From NCBI GenBank assembly GCA_965116195.1, contig OZ220491.1, forward strand, positions 2,046,001-2,110,000: a stretch of 64,000 nt of DNA, in the 5' to 3' direction. The stretch's first letter is position 1. The number at the start of each line of letters is the position of its first letter. The notes below the pieces were generated by a model that was given only the letters and a program-made list of their open reading frames with translations, was not told where the DNA came from and ran no database searches. Source of the stretch: Aldehydirespirator sp965116195 (GTDB taxonomy: Bacteria; Actinomycetota; Acidimicrobiia; Acidimicrobiales; Aldehydirespiratoraceae). This document shows positions 16,461 to 25,229 of this stretch, one piece after another. A program made the position numbers and the translations under genes.

Positions 16461-19445
16461 TCAACTCTTCATCCTTGTGTCGCCGGGATCAAACACGGCT
16501 CCCGTGCTGGCGACACGCACCGGAAATCGCTCGTTCATGTACATCACCTGCAGTTCCGTGCCAGGCGAGGCCAACTCTGCGGGCAGGTACGCCATCAACA
16601 GGTGCTTGCCCACCGACGGACCGGGCCCGGCCGATGTCACCCGCGACACCCGACCGTGGGAGTCCACAATCCGATCACCATCAAGGGTCAGAACAGGTTC
16701 ATTGCCACCCTGCATGTAACGCTTCTGTCCCCCGCTGTCACGCAAGTCCTCCACGGTGAGCACACACATGCACACCTCAGGATCGCCCGCAGCCCTAGCC
16801 GCCAGATAGGCCTCCTTGCCGATGAAGTCAGCAGCCTTCACACGGGGACGGGCCAGGCCGGCCTCCAACGGGTTGTACTCGCTCTCAAGTTCGGCACCCA
16901 TCAGCCGATAACCCTTCTCCAGTCGGCCTGAGGTGCCGTACACGCCTCCACCGGTGGGACGCAGACCAAAGTCCGCGCCAACCCGCAGCAACGCATCCCA
17001 CACAGCGGGGCCGTCATCCCAGGCCAGGTAGATCTCCCAACCGGTGTCACCCACATAGGAAATACGAAACAGGGTCGCGGGTATCGGCCTGCCGACACCA
17101 CAGTCCAGAGCCACATCCACCAGCGAGCCATAGGGCGAACCAGCCTGGCTCAGATCGGTCTCGGCACCACGGGCATCACACAGTGCGGCCAGCACAGCCG
17201 GGGCGTTGGGCCCCCACAAACCCAACGTGGTGATGTCGTTGGTGAGGTTGTGGAAACTCACGGAGCCGTCGGCGGGCAGATGCCGACGCGCCCAGAACTC
17301 GTCACGGCCTCCGTCAAACACGCCTGTCACCACCCGCACTCGATCCTCCCCCAGACGCATCATGGTGAGATCGGAGTGGAACCCGCCGTCGGGCGTCAAC
17401 CAGGGTGTGTAGATGGAGCGTCCCACAGGCACATCCACGCGGTTGACAGCCAAACGATCGGCGTAAGCGACCGCTCCGGGCCCCGTGAGTTCGTATATCT
17501 GAAAGGCGCTGAGATCAACGATCCCGCAGTTCTCGCGCAGGTTGAGGTGCTCGGCCACAGTGATCGGACTCCACCACCGCGCGTCCCACTCCACCTCGCG
17601 ACCCTCCACGTCGTAGCGCTCGACCAGATCGGCATTTGACTCATACCACTGAGGCCGCTCCCAGGTACGGGCCTGGAAGAAGAACGCTCCCAGATCCTGC
17701 TGGCGCGAGAAGTAAGGCCCGACCCGCAGGTTGCGGCGGCTCTCCCACTGCTCAGCCGGATGCACGATCCCGTAGGTCTTGTTGAAATGCTCGGCGGCAC
17801 GAGCCCAGATGTGATCGTCCGAGCGTTCCTCGGGATAGAAGCGGGCAATGTCAGCACCATGGGCATCAATGACACGGGGATAACCAAACGTCATCCATTC
17901 AGCCACGACCTGGGCCATGCCGGGCCCCTCCTTCACCCAGACCGCAGCCGCAGACCAGAGATTGCGCACATCGGGAACCTCGCCCAGACAGGGCATGGCA
18001 TCAGGGGTCAGCGAAAGCAGGCCGTTGATGGCGTACTTGATCTCGGCGTCACCGAGCATGTCCATCAACTCGATCGCCTGCTCCATCTGAGGGTCGAAAT
18101 CGTCAGGCGTGAACGGCATCTCGGTTGGCGACAGCGCGGCCTCCTCGTTGGAGGGGATGTCGTCAGGATGATGAAAGATGGGTCGGTGGGCATACGAGCC
18201 GACCTCCATCGAGCCGGCCGTCTGGCGTTCGTAGCAGAACGTGTCCATGTCCCGGACGATGGGATAGCCGATCTCGTTGCCTGTTGCAGCGAGGACATCA
18301 ACCGGGCCGACATCGGCCATCTGATGCACGGCCGGTACCAAAGGGATGTGGGCACCTGCCATGTTGGCGATGCGGTTGGACCACACACCACAGGCAATCA
18401 CGACGAAATCGGTCTCAATGGTGCCGGCATCGGTGACCACGGCCTTCACAGTGCGCACAGTTTGGGCAGTGTGGTCAGTGTGTTCACCAGAGTCCGAGTT
18501 GGGGGCCGGATCGTTTGCAGCACGGTCACCGGAGTCGGGAGCCGGATCGTTTGCAGCACGGTCACCAAAGTCGGAGTCGGGGGTGGATTCGTTTACAGCA
18601 CGGTCACCGGAGTCGGGAGCCGGATCGTTTGCAGCGCGGTCACCAGAGTCGGAGTCGGGGGTGGATTCGTTTGCAGCACGGTCACCGGAGTCGGAGTCGG
18701 GGGTGGGTTCGTTTGCAGCATGGTCACCGGAGTCGGAGTCACGGGCCGAACCGTTTACAGCACGGTCACCGGAGTCGGAGTCGGGGGTGGGTTCGTTTGC
18801 AGCACGGTCACCAGAGTCGGAGTCGGGGGTGGATTCGTTTACAGAACGGCCGCCAGAGTTATGGGCCGAACCGTTTGCAGCGCGGTCACCAAAGTCGGAG
18901 TTGGGGGCCGGTTCGGTGAGGATGTCGAGCACTTCGGTGTTGGCCAGCACCCGGCAGCCGTTGTCAACGGCCAGACGACGCATGACAGTGCCGGTCTCCA
19001 GCGAGTCCACCACCGACACCGTGGGGCAGTAGAAGCCGCCGAGAATCACCTCTGTGTTGACAAAAGGCACCAACTCACCGACCTCAGCCGGTGTGAGCAG
19101 ATGAGCCTCCACTCCCCAGGCCTTCGCCGAGGTCATGCGTCGCTGGAGTTCGTCCATCCGGGCTTGGGTGCGGGCCACCTCGATCCCACCGGAGTCAACC
19201 GAAAGGCCGAGGTCCCGGTACTGGTTGGCACTCTGGACACCGAGCAGGCACATCTCCTTGTTGTGATCCACCGGAAAGATGAAGTTGGAAGCATGACCGG
19301 TGGAGCCGCCGGGGTTGGGCAACGGCCCCTTGTCCACCAACACAAGATCCGACCAGCCGAGCTTGGTCAGATGCCCCACCAGGCAGTTGCCAACAATGCC
19401 GGCACCAATCACGACACACTTGGCCCTGGTTGGAAAATCGCTCAC
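16461..19445 (-). CDS. dimethylglycine/sarcosine dehydrogenase-type FAD enzyme with GcvT domains
   Basis: Oxidative N-demethylase: the FAD (DAO) domain oxidises the N-methyl group and the GcvT-like domain transfers the C1 unit to THF. The dinucleotide motif GAGIVGNCLVGHL is at 14-26, followed by GGSTGHASNF (His51 in the place of the covalent FAD His) and the FAO_M region. The C-terminal GCV_T part contains GIVDLSAFQIYELTGPGA, YVGDTGWEIYL and YNPLEAGL. At 994 aa it is about 150 too long because residues about 180-325 are a 14-residue tandem repeat (TPDSDSGDRAANES and variants, 42-bp unit, DNA about 18470-18910) inserted in the DAO domain before VKAVVTDAGTIETDFVVIACG. ETF genes follow, fitting electron transfer to ETF. 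Substrate could be dimethylglycine, sarcosine or a related methylated amine. Confidence 0.9.
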   Translation of the reverse strand: MSDFPTRAKCVVIGAGIVGNCLVGHLTKLGWSDLVLVDKGPLPNPGGSTGHASNFIFPVDHNKEMCLLGVQSANQYRDLGLSVDSGGIEVARTQARMDELQRRMTSAKAWGVEAHLLTPAEVGELVPFVNTEVILGGFYCPTVSVVDSLETGTVMRRLAVDNGCRVLANTEVLDILTEPAPNSDFGDRAANGSAHNSGGRSVNESTPDSDSGDRAANEPTPDSDSGDRAVNGSARDSDSGDHAANEPTPDSDSGDRAANESTPDSDSGDRAANDPAPDSGDRAVNESTPDSDFGDRAANDPAPDSGDRAANDPAPNSDSGEHTDHTAQTVRTVKAVVTDAGTIETDFVVIACGVWSNRIANMAGAHIPLVPAVHQMADVGPVDVLAATGNEIGYPIVRDMDTFCYERQTAGSMEVGSYAHRPIFHHPDDIPSNEEAALSPTEMPFTPDDFDPQMEQAIELMDMLGDAEIKYAINGLLSLTPDAMPCLGEVPDVRNLWSAAAVWVKEGPGMAQVVAEWMTFGYPRVIDAHGADIARFYPEERSDDHIWARAAEHFNKTYGIVHPAEQWESRRNLRVGPYFSRQQDLGAFFFQARTWERPQWYESNADLVERYDVEGREVEWDARWWSPITVAEHLNLRENCGIVDLSAFQIYELTGPGAVAYADRLAVNRVDVPVGRSIYTPWLTPDGGFHSDLTMMRLGEDRVRVVTGVFDGGRDEFWARRHLPADGSVSFHNLTNDITTLGLWGPNAPAVLAALCDARGAETDLSQAGSPYGSLVDVALDCGVGRPIPATLFRISYVGDTGWEIYLAWDDGPAVWDALLRVGADFGLRPTGGGVYGTSGRLEKGYRLMGAELESEYNPLEAGLARPRVKAADFIGKEAYLAARAAGDPEVCMCVLTVEDLRDSGGQKRYMQGGNEPVLTLDGDRIVDSHGRVSRVTSAGPGPSVGKHLLMAYLPAELASPGTELQVMYMNERFPVRVASTGAVFDPGDTRMKS

Positions 19446-20249
19446 TTGCAGTCCTCCCTCATATAGCCGTTCATATGGCCGTTCTACCTGTCGAACAGTC
19501 CTGCCACATCAAGCGCCACCATCACTGCCATCGGTTATGACACCGTGGCCGCCATGTCGAACAATCCTGCCACATCAAGCCTCACCACCACCACGATGTC
19601 ACCTGCCACCTAAACGAGAACCCCTGGCTCCCGCTGTTTGCCACATCAAGCGTCACCATTACCACGTTGTCACTCACATCAAACTCCTCTCCTCCACATC
19701 AAACCCTCTTATTCACCGAAATTGAACCATCCAGAGTTGCCCTCCGACTTCCCACTGACTTCCTCCAAGCCAGCACGGATTGAGCCAATCATAGTGTTAT
19801 ATTATAGATTTACATGTTATATAATGTCTGAACCTCAGTAAAGTTGTGTTCTGTAATGCGGAATCGTTCCGAGATACGGAACAACAAGCTACCCTCTGGT
19901 GTCGTGTGACACAAGTACAGTGCATCCGATAACCCGCCCGGCACAACATCCACCGCACACCTCCCACATTCAAGTACGCGCTTCAGGTCCTTCGTCACCC
20001 ACCATTGCCAGTGACCACATCCAGCACTCATCTTCCACATTCAAGTCACGTGACATACACACAGCACACTCGACAACTCACTGCACCGACACTCAACCCT
20101 CCCCCACTCTCCCCTCCCACTCAGAGCCATACTCCAAACTCCGGCACGTGTTCACTGCGAGCCACCTCTCCCCCTCCCCCAACTCAGAGCCATATTGTTC
20201 CTCCAGACAGCACCACAACACCCCGACATCCGTGAAAGGAAGGGCAACG
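19446..20249. promoter_or_regulatory. divergent control region between DMGDH and fhs
   Basis: Unusually AT-rich around 19790-19830. It contains a consensus -10 hexamer TATAAT at 19820-19825 in the fhs direction (upstream hexamer TTATAT, weak) and two overlapping palindromes at 19859-19882. Flanks are filled with degenerate repeats of CTGCCACATCAAGC (19500-19650) and ACTCAGAGCCATA (20120-20200). No gene is seen. Confidence 0.6.
19859..19882. promoter_or_regulatory. overlapping palindromes, candidate IclR-type operator
   Basis: CGGAATCGTTCCG (19859-19871) overlaps GTTCCGAGATACGGAAC (19866-19882), so three GGAAC/GTTCC half-sites alternate. It lies about 35 bp downstream of the TATAAT, where a repressor would block transcription. 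IclR-family proteins commonly bind such TTCCG/CGGAA inverted repeats; an IclR gene lies at 12712-13461. Confidence 0.55.
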
Positions 20250-21953
20250 ATGCCGTTTCCGTCCGATCTTGAGATCGCATCAAAGGCCGACCTCAGACCC
20301 CTGACCGAGATCGCCGACGCAGCCGGGATCCCGGCTGGGATGCTTGAGCCGTATGGCACCGGCGCTGCCAAGGTGAGCCTTGACGCGGTGGAGGCCATGG
20401 CCAGCGCGGGCAGGCCCAAGGCGCGCTACGTGGTGGTGTCGGCAATCACCCCGACCCCGCTGGGTGAAGGCAAGACCACCACAACCGTCGGGCTGGGCCA
20501 GGCCTTCGGGCACATCGGCCGCAGCGCCACCATCGCCATCCGCCAGCCGTCAATGGGCCCGACATTTGGCATCAAGGGAGGTGCAGCGGGCGGCGGCTAC
20601 AGCCAGGTCGTGCCCATGGATCTTGTCAATCTGCACCTCACCGGCGACATGCACGCCGTGACAGCGGCCCACAACCTGTGTTCAGCCATGGTGGACGCCC
20701 ACCTGTACCACGGCAACGAACTGGGCCTTGACATTCACAACATCACCTGGCGGCGGGTGCTGGATGTCAATGACCGGGCTCTGCGCAATGTCACGCTTGG
20801 GCTGGGAGGTCGCCTTGACGGCGTGCCCCGGGAGTCCGGTTTCGACATCACTGCGGCATCTGAGGTCATGGCTGCGCTGGCCCTATGCACCGGACTTCAG
20901 GACCTGCGCCAGCGCCTGAGCCGCATAGTCGTGGGCTACACCACCGCCGGTACGCCCGTGACCGCCGAGGAGATAGGCGTGGCGGGATCAATGACTGTGA
21001 TCCTGCGCGAGGCCATCAAGCCCAACCTGATGCAGACGCTGGAGAACACACCGGCGCTGGTGCATACCGGGCCGTTCGGCAACATCGCCACCGGCAACTC
21101 CTCCATCGTCGCCGATCAGGTGGGGATACGCACATCGGACTTTTTGCTGACCGAGGCCGGCTTTGGTGCTGACATGGGTGCTGAGCGCTTCTTCAACATC
21201 AAGTGCCGCTATTCGGGTCTGGCTCCCGATGCTGCTGTGCTGGTGGCCACCGTTCGGGGCCTCAAAGCCCACTCAGGCAAACACAAGATCGTGGCTGGTC
21301 GGCCGCTGCCGGACGCGCTGTTGGCGGAGAACCCCGACGAGGTTCACTCCGGGGGTGACAACCTGCGCAAGCAACTTGAGAACATGCGGATTCATGGCTG
21401 CACGCCGGTGGTGGCAATCAATGTCTTTCCCGGTGACCATGCGGCCGACATCGCTGCCATTGGTGAGATCGCCGCCGAGTACGACGCCCGCTCGGCTGTG
21501 ACCACACACTTCGCTGACGGGGGACGGGGTGCCACCGAGTTGGCAGAGGCCGTTGCTGAGGCAGCCGAGGAGCCGAGTGAGTTCAGCCTGTTGTACCCCG
21601 ACGACGCGACCCTGAAGTCCAAAATTGAGACGGTGGCCCGCCGGATCTACGGTGCCGACGGGGTTGAATACACCAACGTTGCCGACAAGCAACTCTTGAC
21701 CTACACCGAAGCGGGTTTCGGGAACCTGCCGGTGTGCATCGCCAAGACGCACCTGTCGATCTCGTCGGATCCGTCACTGAAGGGCGCTCCGACAGGCTGG
21801 ACGCTGCCGGTGCGTGAGGTGCGAGCCTCGGTGGGTGCCGGCTTCGTGTACCCCATCTGTGGCGACATGCGCACAATGCCGGGTCTGGGCCGGATGCCAG
21901 CGGCAATGAACATCGACATCAACTCCGACGGCAACATCGTCGGCCTCAGCTGA
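20250..21953 (+). CDS. fhs: formate--tetrahydrofolate ligase
   Basis: Interconverts formate + ATP + THF and 10-formyl-THF. The P-loop TPLGEGKTTTTVGLGQA is near 71-87, followed by RQPSMGPTFGIKGGAAGGGYSQ and the later ANFGLTADLGAEKF-equivalent AGFGADMGAERFFNIKCR. The ATG at 20250 has GAAAGGAAGG upstream and gives 567 aa, standard length; the frame further upstream is repeat sequence. Facing the demethylase gene, the reaction may run toward formate and ATP, supplying the formate dehydrogenase. There is no repeat insertion in this gene. Confidence 0.97.
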   Translation: MPFPSDLEIASKADLRPLTEIADAAGIPAGMLEPYGTGAAKVSLDAVEAMASAGRPKARYVVVSAITPTPLGEGKTTTTVGLGQAFGHIGRSATIAIRQPSMGPTFGIKGGAAGGGYSQVVPMDLVNLHLTGDMHAVTAAHNLCSAMVDAHLYHGNELGLDIHNITWRRVLDVNDRALRNVTLGLGGRLDGVPRESGFDITAASEVMAALALCTGLQDLRQRLSRIVVGYTTAGTPVTAEEIGVAGSMTVILREAIKPNLMQTLENTPALVHTGPFGNIATGNSSIVADQVGIRTSDFLLTEAGFGADMGAERFFNIKCRYSGLAPDAAVLVATVRGLKAHSGKHKIVAGRPLPDALLAENPDEVHSGGDNLRKQLENMRIHGCTPVVAINVFPGDHAADIAAIGEIAAEYDARSAVTTHFADGGRGATELAEAVAEAAEEPSEFSLLYPDDATLKSKIETVARRIYGADGVEYTNVADKQLLTYTEAGFGNLPVCIAKTHLSISSDPSLKGAPTGWTLPVREVRASVGAGFVYPICGDMRTMPGLGRMPAAMNIDINSDGNIVGLS

Positions 21954-22411
21954 GCAGGCTGTCGGCGATGCCCCAATGCTGGACACGTCCGACGGAGCCG
22001 ATGCCGGCCGAACCGGTTGCGTCAACCGGGCCCGTCAGGCCGACATCGGCGTACGACACTCCCAGAGCCATCCCATGATCGAAAACCGAACCCAACCAAG
22101 CCAACCGAGTCAACCCGGCCCGTCAGGCCGGGATCGGCGTACGACACTCCCAGAGCCATCCCATGATCGAAAACCGAACCCAACCAGACCAACCGAGTCA
22201 ACCCGGCCCGTCAGGCCAACATCGGCGTACGACATCCCCAGAGCCATCCCATGATCGAAAACCGAACCCAACCAGACCAACCGAGTCAACCCGGCCCGTC
22301 AGGCCAACTGAGCCGACTGGGGCAACTGAGCCCGGTAGACCGACCGGGCCCGAGTAGGTCAGTTGAGCCGGTCGGACCGGGATCGGCTTACGGTACTCCC
22401 AGAGCCGTCCC
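21954..22411. repeat. 88-bp tandem repeat array between fhs and the metF-like gene
   Basis: GGCCCGTCAGGCC recurs at about 22029, 22117, 22205 and 22293 at exact 88-bp spacing; each unit includes CCCATGATCGAAAACCGAAC. A diverged fifth unit runs into the 5' end of the next gene. No promoter or terminator is evident. Confidence 0.93.
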
Positions 22412-23323
22412 ATGATCCAGAGCCGAAGCCGGTTGGGTCAGCTGGGTCGGCTGGGTCGGCGGCACCCTCGCCGTGACCGTGGGGCGGAGGGGCCTGAAGC
22501 CAGAGCCGGACGACTGGCTCTGATTGAGAACCTGACCTTTGAGGTGATCCCGCTCAAGAGCCTGGACGCGGCCCTTGAGGCGTTGCCACCCGGGTCTCGT
22601 GTGTCGGTGACCGCCTCACCCGTCAAGGGCCAGGACGCGACCTGTGAGATCACGGAGCGGGTGGCTGCGTTGGGTCATGTTGCGATCCCACATATCTCAG
22701 CCCGTCTGGTACCCGACCGGCAACGGGTGTCGGCGCTGGCTGCATGGTTGCGGTCAACCGGCCTTGAGACGGTGTTTTTGGTGGGTGGGGATGTGGAAGC
22801 ACCGGGGGCCTATGCGGATGCGGCGTCGTTGTTGCGTGACCTGCTGGAATGCGACCACGGACTGCGCACGGTCGGCGTGACCGCCTACCCGCACGGCCAT
22901 CCGCTGATCGCCGACGAGGTGCTTCACGAGGCGCTGCACGCCAAGCAGTCGTTGTTGGCTGCTGCCGGTATTGACGGCTACTGCAGCACGCAGATGTGCT
23001 TTGACCCAGGGCGTATCGAGAGTTGGCTGCGGGCTGAACGGGCCAGTGGGTTGACCTTGCCGGTGCATCTGGGCGTTGCCGGACTGGTTGACCGTGCCAA
23101 GCTGTTGACAATGGGAGCGCGACTGGGGGTCGGGCCGTCGTTGCGCTACCTGCGCAAGAACCGGGCTGCGATTGCCAAGCTCATGGCCTCGCCGAGCTAT
23201 GACCCCGACCACCTGCTGTCGGCGCTGAGTCCGAGCTTGTCCGAATTGCAGATCACGGGCCTGCACGTGTTCACCTTCAACCAGGTGGCCGCCACCGCAG
23301 ACTGGCAGGCTTCACACCGCTAG
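22412..23323 (+). CDS. methylenetetrahydrofolate reductase-like protein
   Basis: TIM-barrel flavoprotein of the MetF type, expected to interconvert 5,10-methylene- and 5-methyl-THF. Visible: FEVIPLKSLDAALEALPPGS, VTASPVKGQD, HVAIPHISARLV, FLVGGDVEAPGAY, GVTAYPHGHP, and YCSTQMCFDPGRIESWL. The C-terminal GLHVFTFNQVAAT matches the usual ending. The N-terminal 35 residues are Arg/Gly-rich and derive from the repeat array, so the start is unclear; a start near residue 36 with a rare codon is possible. It adds to the C1 gene set. Confidence 0.85.
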   Translation: MIQSRSRLGQLGRLGRRHPRRDRGAEGPEARAGRLALIENLTFEVIPLKSLDAALEALPPGSRVSVTASPVKGQDATCEITERVAALGHVAIPHISARLVPDRQRVSALAAWLRSTGLETVFLVGGDVEAPGAYADAASLLRDLLECDHGLRTVGVTAYPHGHPLIADEVLHEALHAKQSLLAAAGIDGYCSTQMCFDPGRIESWLRAERASGLTLPVHLGVAGLVDRAKLLTMGARLGVGPSLRYLRKNRAAIAKLMASPSYDPDHLLSALSPSLSELQITGLHVFTFNQVAATADWQASHR

Positions 23324-23335
23324 CCGTATCTTGCC

Positions 23336-23384
23336 GAAATTCCTGTGGTTAGGAGTGATTATTCCCCCTTATGGCAGGAATTTC
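23336..23384. repeat. dispersed palindromic repeat, copy 1
   Basis: The arms GAAATTCCTG and CAGGAATTTC are perfect inverted repeats enclosing GGAGTGATTATTCCCCCTTA. Close copies are at 24806-24858 (same orientation) and 30982-31029 (inverted). It overlaps the stop codon of the gene at 23383 and lies between convergent genes, so it could also act in transcript 3'-end formation. Confidence 0.88.
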
Positions 23385-24762
23385 AGCCTGACGGGCGGTG
23401 CGTGCAGGCAGCTTTGACCTGAGCGCACAGGTCCGCAGGCCGGTTCACGTAGTCATCCCAGGTGAAGTTGAGGACGTTCCAGCCAGCGAGCAACAGGCGG
23501 TTCCTGCGTCGGCGGTCCTCCACGAATGACCGTTGATTGTGGTGCCAACGAACGCTGTCAAGCTCTATGGCAACCCGCTGGTCGGGATAAGCCAGATCCA
23601 CCTGAGCCAGTAACGACCCCGGTTCCGGCCCCTCACCAACTGAGCCTCCGGCGGTGACCTGTGACTCAAGTGAGCAACCGATGTCTGGCCCCTCACCAAC
23701 TGGGCCTCCGGCCTGACCCAACACCGGAGCCCTGGCCTCATCCACGACCGGGCCTCCGGCCTGACCCACAACCGAACCAGAGTGCTGGGCCTCACCGCGA
23801 CTTCTGCCAAGTCTGCTTGACATTCCGCTAGTTCTACTTCCCACAACCGAACCAGAGTGCTGGGCCTCACCGCGACCCCCAGCCCCACCCACAACCGAAC
23901 CCCCGACTCGATCCACGACCGGGCCTCCGGCCTGACCCACAACCGAACCAGAGTGCTGGGCCTCACCGCGACCCCCTGGCGCATCCACGACTGAACTCCA
24001 GGCCTGATCCACGACCGGGCCTCCGGCCTGACCCAACACCGAACCCCAGGTCCCATCCACCCGAGCAGGGCATGAGCTGTCGGGGGCATGGATGCGATAT
24101 TCGAGACGAGGCCTGTCAAGTCCGTGGTCAATGAGCAGAGCCTCCACCATGCGACTCCATTCGCTCAATGGCACCGGGTCGTCTCCCAGGTAATCACAGA
24201 GCGCGGCTCTGAGGTTCGCTGATCCGTTGCGGCCTCGGCGAGCATGGGACATGAGCACCTTGTGGAGGTCTGAGGGGCGTAGGAGTCGATCTCTCAAGAC
24301 GGCATCAATCGTGCGGTTGAGCTTGGTCTGGGACACGACCGCCGCCAAGTCAATGATGGTCCTGCCAATACTCGTCACAGGAACACCCTGCCTGAAAACA
24401 GTTCGCAGCGACTCCATCTGCGTGGTTTCATGCACAGTTACTGCTGGGAGAAGCAGACCCCGTCCGGACGGGACCATTACTTCAATATGATCCAGTCGGT
24501 ACCCGTCAATCGCATGCAGCGCTGCCGCAGAGCGGTGGCTGGCTATTGCGTTGCAGGACAGGCAGACGGCCAAAAGGTGCGACAGAGGCGTGGAGGCTGT
24601 GGTGGCGTGCCGATACACCCCTCGTGCCTCGGCTACCCACTGTTGGGTACGGAGCCGATACTTGACCTGGTGCATCGTCATACCAGCCTTCATCGCCTGA
24701 GCAAGGGTGACGAGCCCGTGCTGCGCTCTCATGTGCTTGTGAACGATGTTCTCCTGCTTCAT
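23383..24762 (-). CDS. AbiEi-type HTH plus DUF559 nuclease-like protein with internal repeats
   Basis: N-terminal part (GLVTLAQAMKAGMTMHQVKY, RGVYRHA, ASHRSAAALHAIDGY, TSIGRTIIDLA) is an AbiEi-like winged-helix and regulator domain as in type IV antitoxins. The C-terminal part (QVDLAYPDQRVAIELDS, HHNQRSF, NRLLLAGWNVLNFTWDDY) is a DUF559 PD-(D/E)xK-like fold. Residues about 230-390 between them are a tandem repeat built from GSVVGQAGGPVVD and GGRGEAQHS, just before the putative catalytic segment. Such proteins are common orphan genes in actinobacteria, of unknown role. It is flanked on both sides by the same palindromic repeat in direct orientation, suggesting a mobile cassette. Confidence 0.8.
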   Translation of the reverse strand: MKQENIVHKHMRAQHGLVTLAQAMKAGMTMHQVKYRLRTQQWVAEARGVYRHATTASTPLSHLLAVCLSCNAIASHRSAAALHAIDGYRLDHIEVMVPSGRGLLLPAVTVHETTQMESLRTVFRQGVPVTSIGRTIIDLAAVVSQTKLNRTIDAVLRDRLLRPSDLHKVLMSHARRGRNGSANLRAALCDYLGDDPVPLSEWSRMVEALLIDHGLDRPRLEYRIHAPDSSCPARVDGTWGSVLGQAGGPVVDQAWSSVVDAPGGRGEAQHSGSVVGQAGGPVVDRVGGSVVGGAGGRGEAQHSGSVVGSRTSGMSSRLGRSRGEAQHSGSVVGQAGGPVVDEARAPVLGQAGGPVGEGPDIGCSLESQVTAGGSVGEGPEPGSLLAQVDLAYPDQRVAIELDSVRWHHNQRSFVEDRRRRNRLLLAGWNVLNFTWDDYVNRPADLCAQVKAACTHRPSG

Positions 24763-24805
24763 ATGGCTTACAGTACATGGAAAGGGTCGAAAAATAGGAT
24801 GGTAG

Positions 24806-24858
24806 CTGAAATTCCTGTGATTAGGAGTGATTATTCCCCCTTACAGCAGGAATTTCAG
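24806..24858. repeat. dispersed palindromic repeat, copy 2
   Basis: Perfect 12-bp arms CTGAAATTCCTG and CAGGAATTTCAG around a centre nearly identical to copy 1. It lies 44 bp upstream of the AbiEi/DUF559 start, so that gene is bracketed by copies 1 and 2. Confidence 0.88.
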
Positions 24859-24889
24859 TGCGGTGGGCCGGATTCGTGCCGTTTGAGGA

Positions 24890-25205
24890 CAGGGGTGGCA
24901 GGCACGAAGGTGAGGGCGTGCTGTTGTCGCCACTAGAGGCTGCGTCTGATGGGGGTGGCGGGCACGCGAGGGTGGGGACACTGCCCAAGCGGCACCACGT
25001 CCATCGGAAACACCACCACGAAACACAGGATGGCAAGCACGAGCGTGGGGACACTGCCCAAGCGGTACCGCGTCCATCGGAAGCACCACCACGAAACACA
25101 GGATGGCAAGCACGAGCGTGGGGACACTGCCCAAGCGGTGTCACATCAAAACCACACTGTCACCAGACGCGCTCGCTGGTGGGGGCATTGCCCAAGTGAT
25201 GTCAC
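24890..25205. repeat. 73-74-bp tandem repeat upstream of rmuC
   Basis: GTGGGGACACTGCCCAAGCG recurs at 24972, 25045 and 25119, and a further partial copy (GGGGGCATTGCCCAAG) is near 25180. Units share CCATCGGAARCACCACCACG. No gene is seen in it. Confidence 0.88.
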
Positions 25206-25229
25206 AGGGGGGTGGTACGTTTCGGATTC

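Noticed and set aside
17760..19466. 568-codon open frame opposite the DMGDH gene
   Set aside because: Shadow frame in high-G+C coding DNA extended by the periodic repeat; no RBS or domain.
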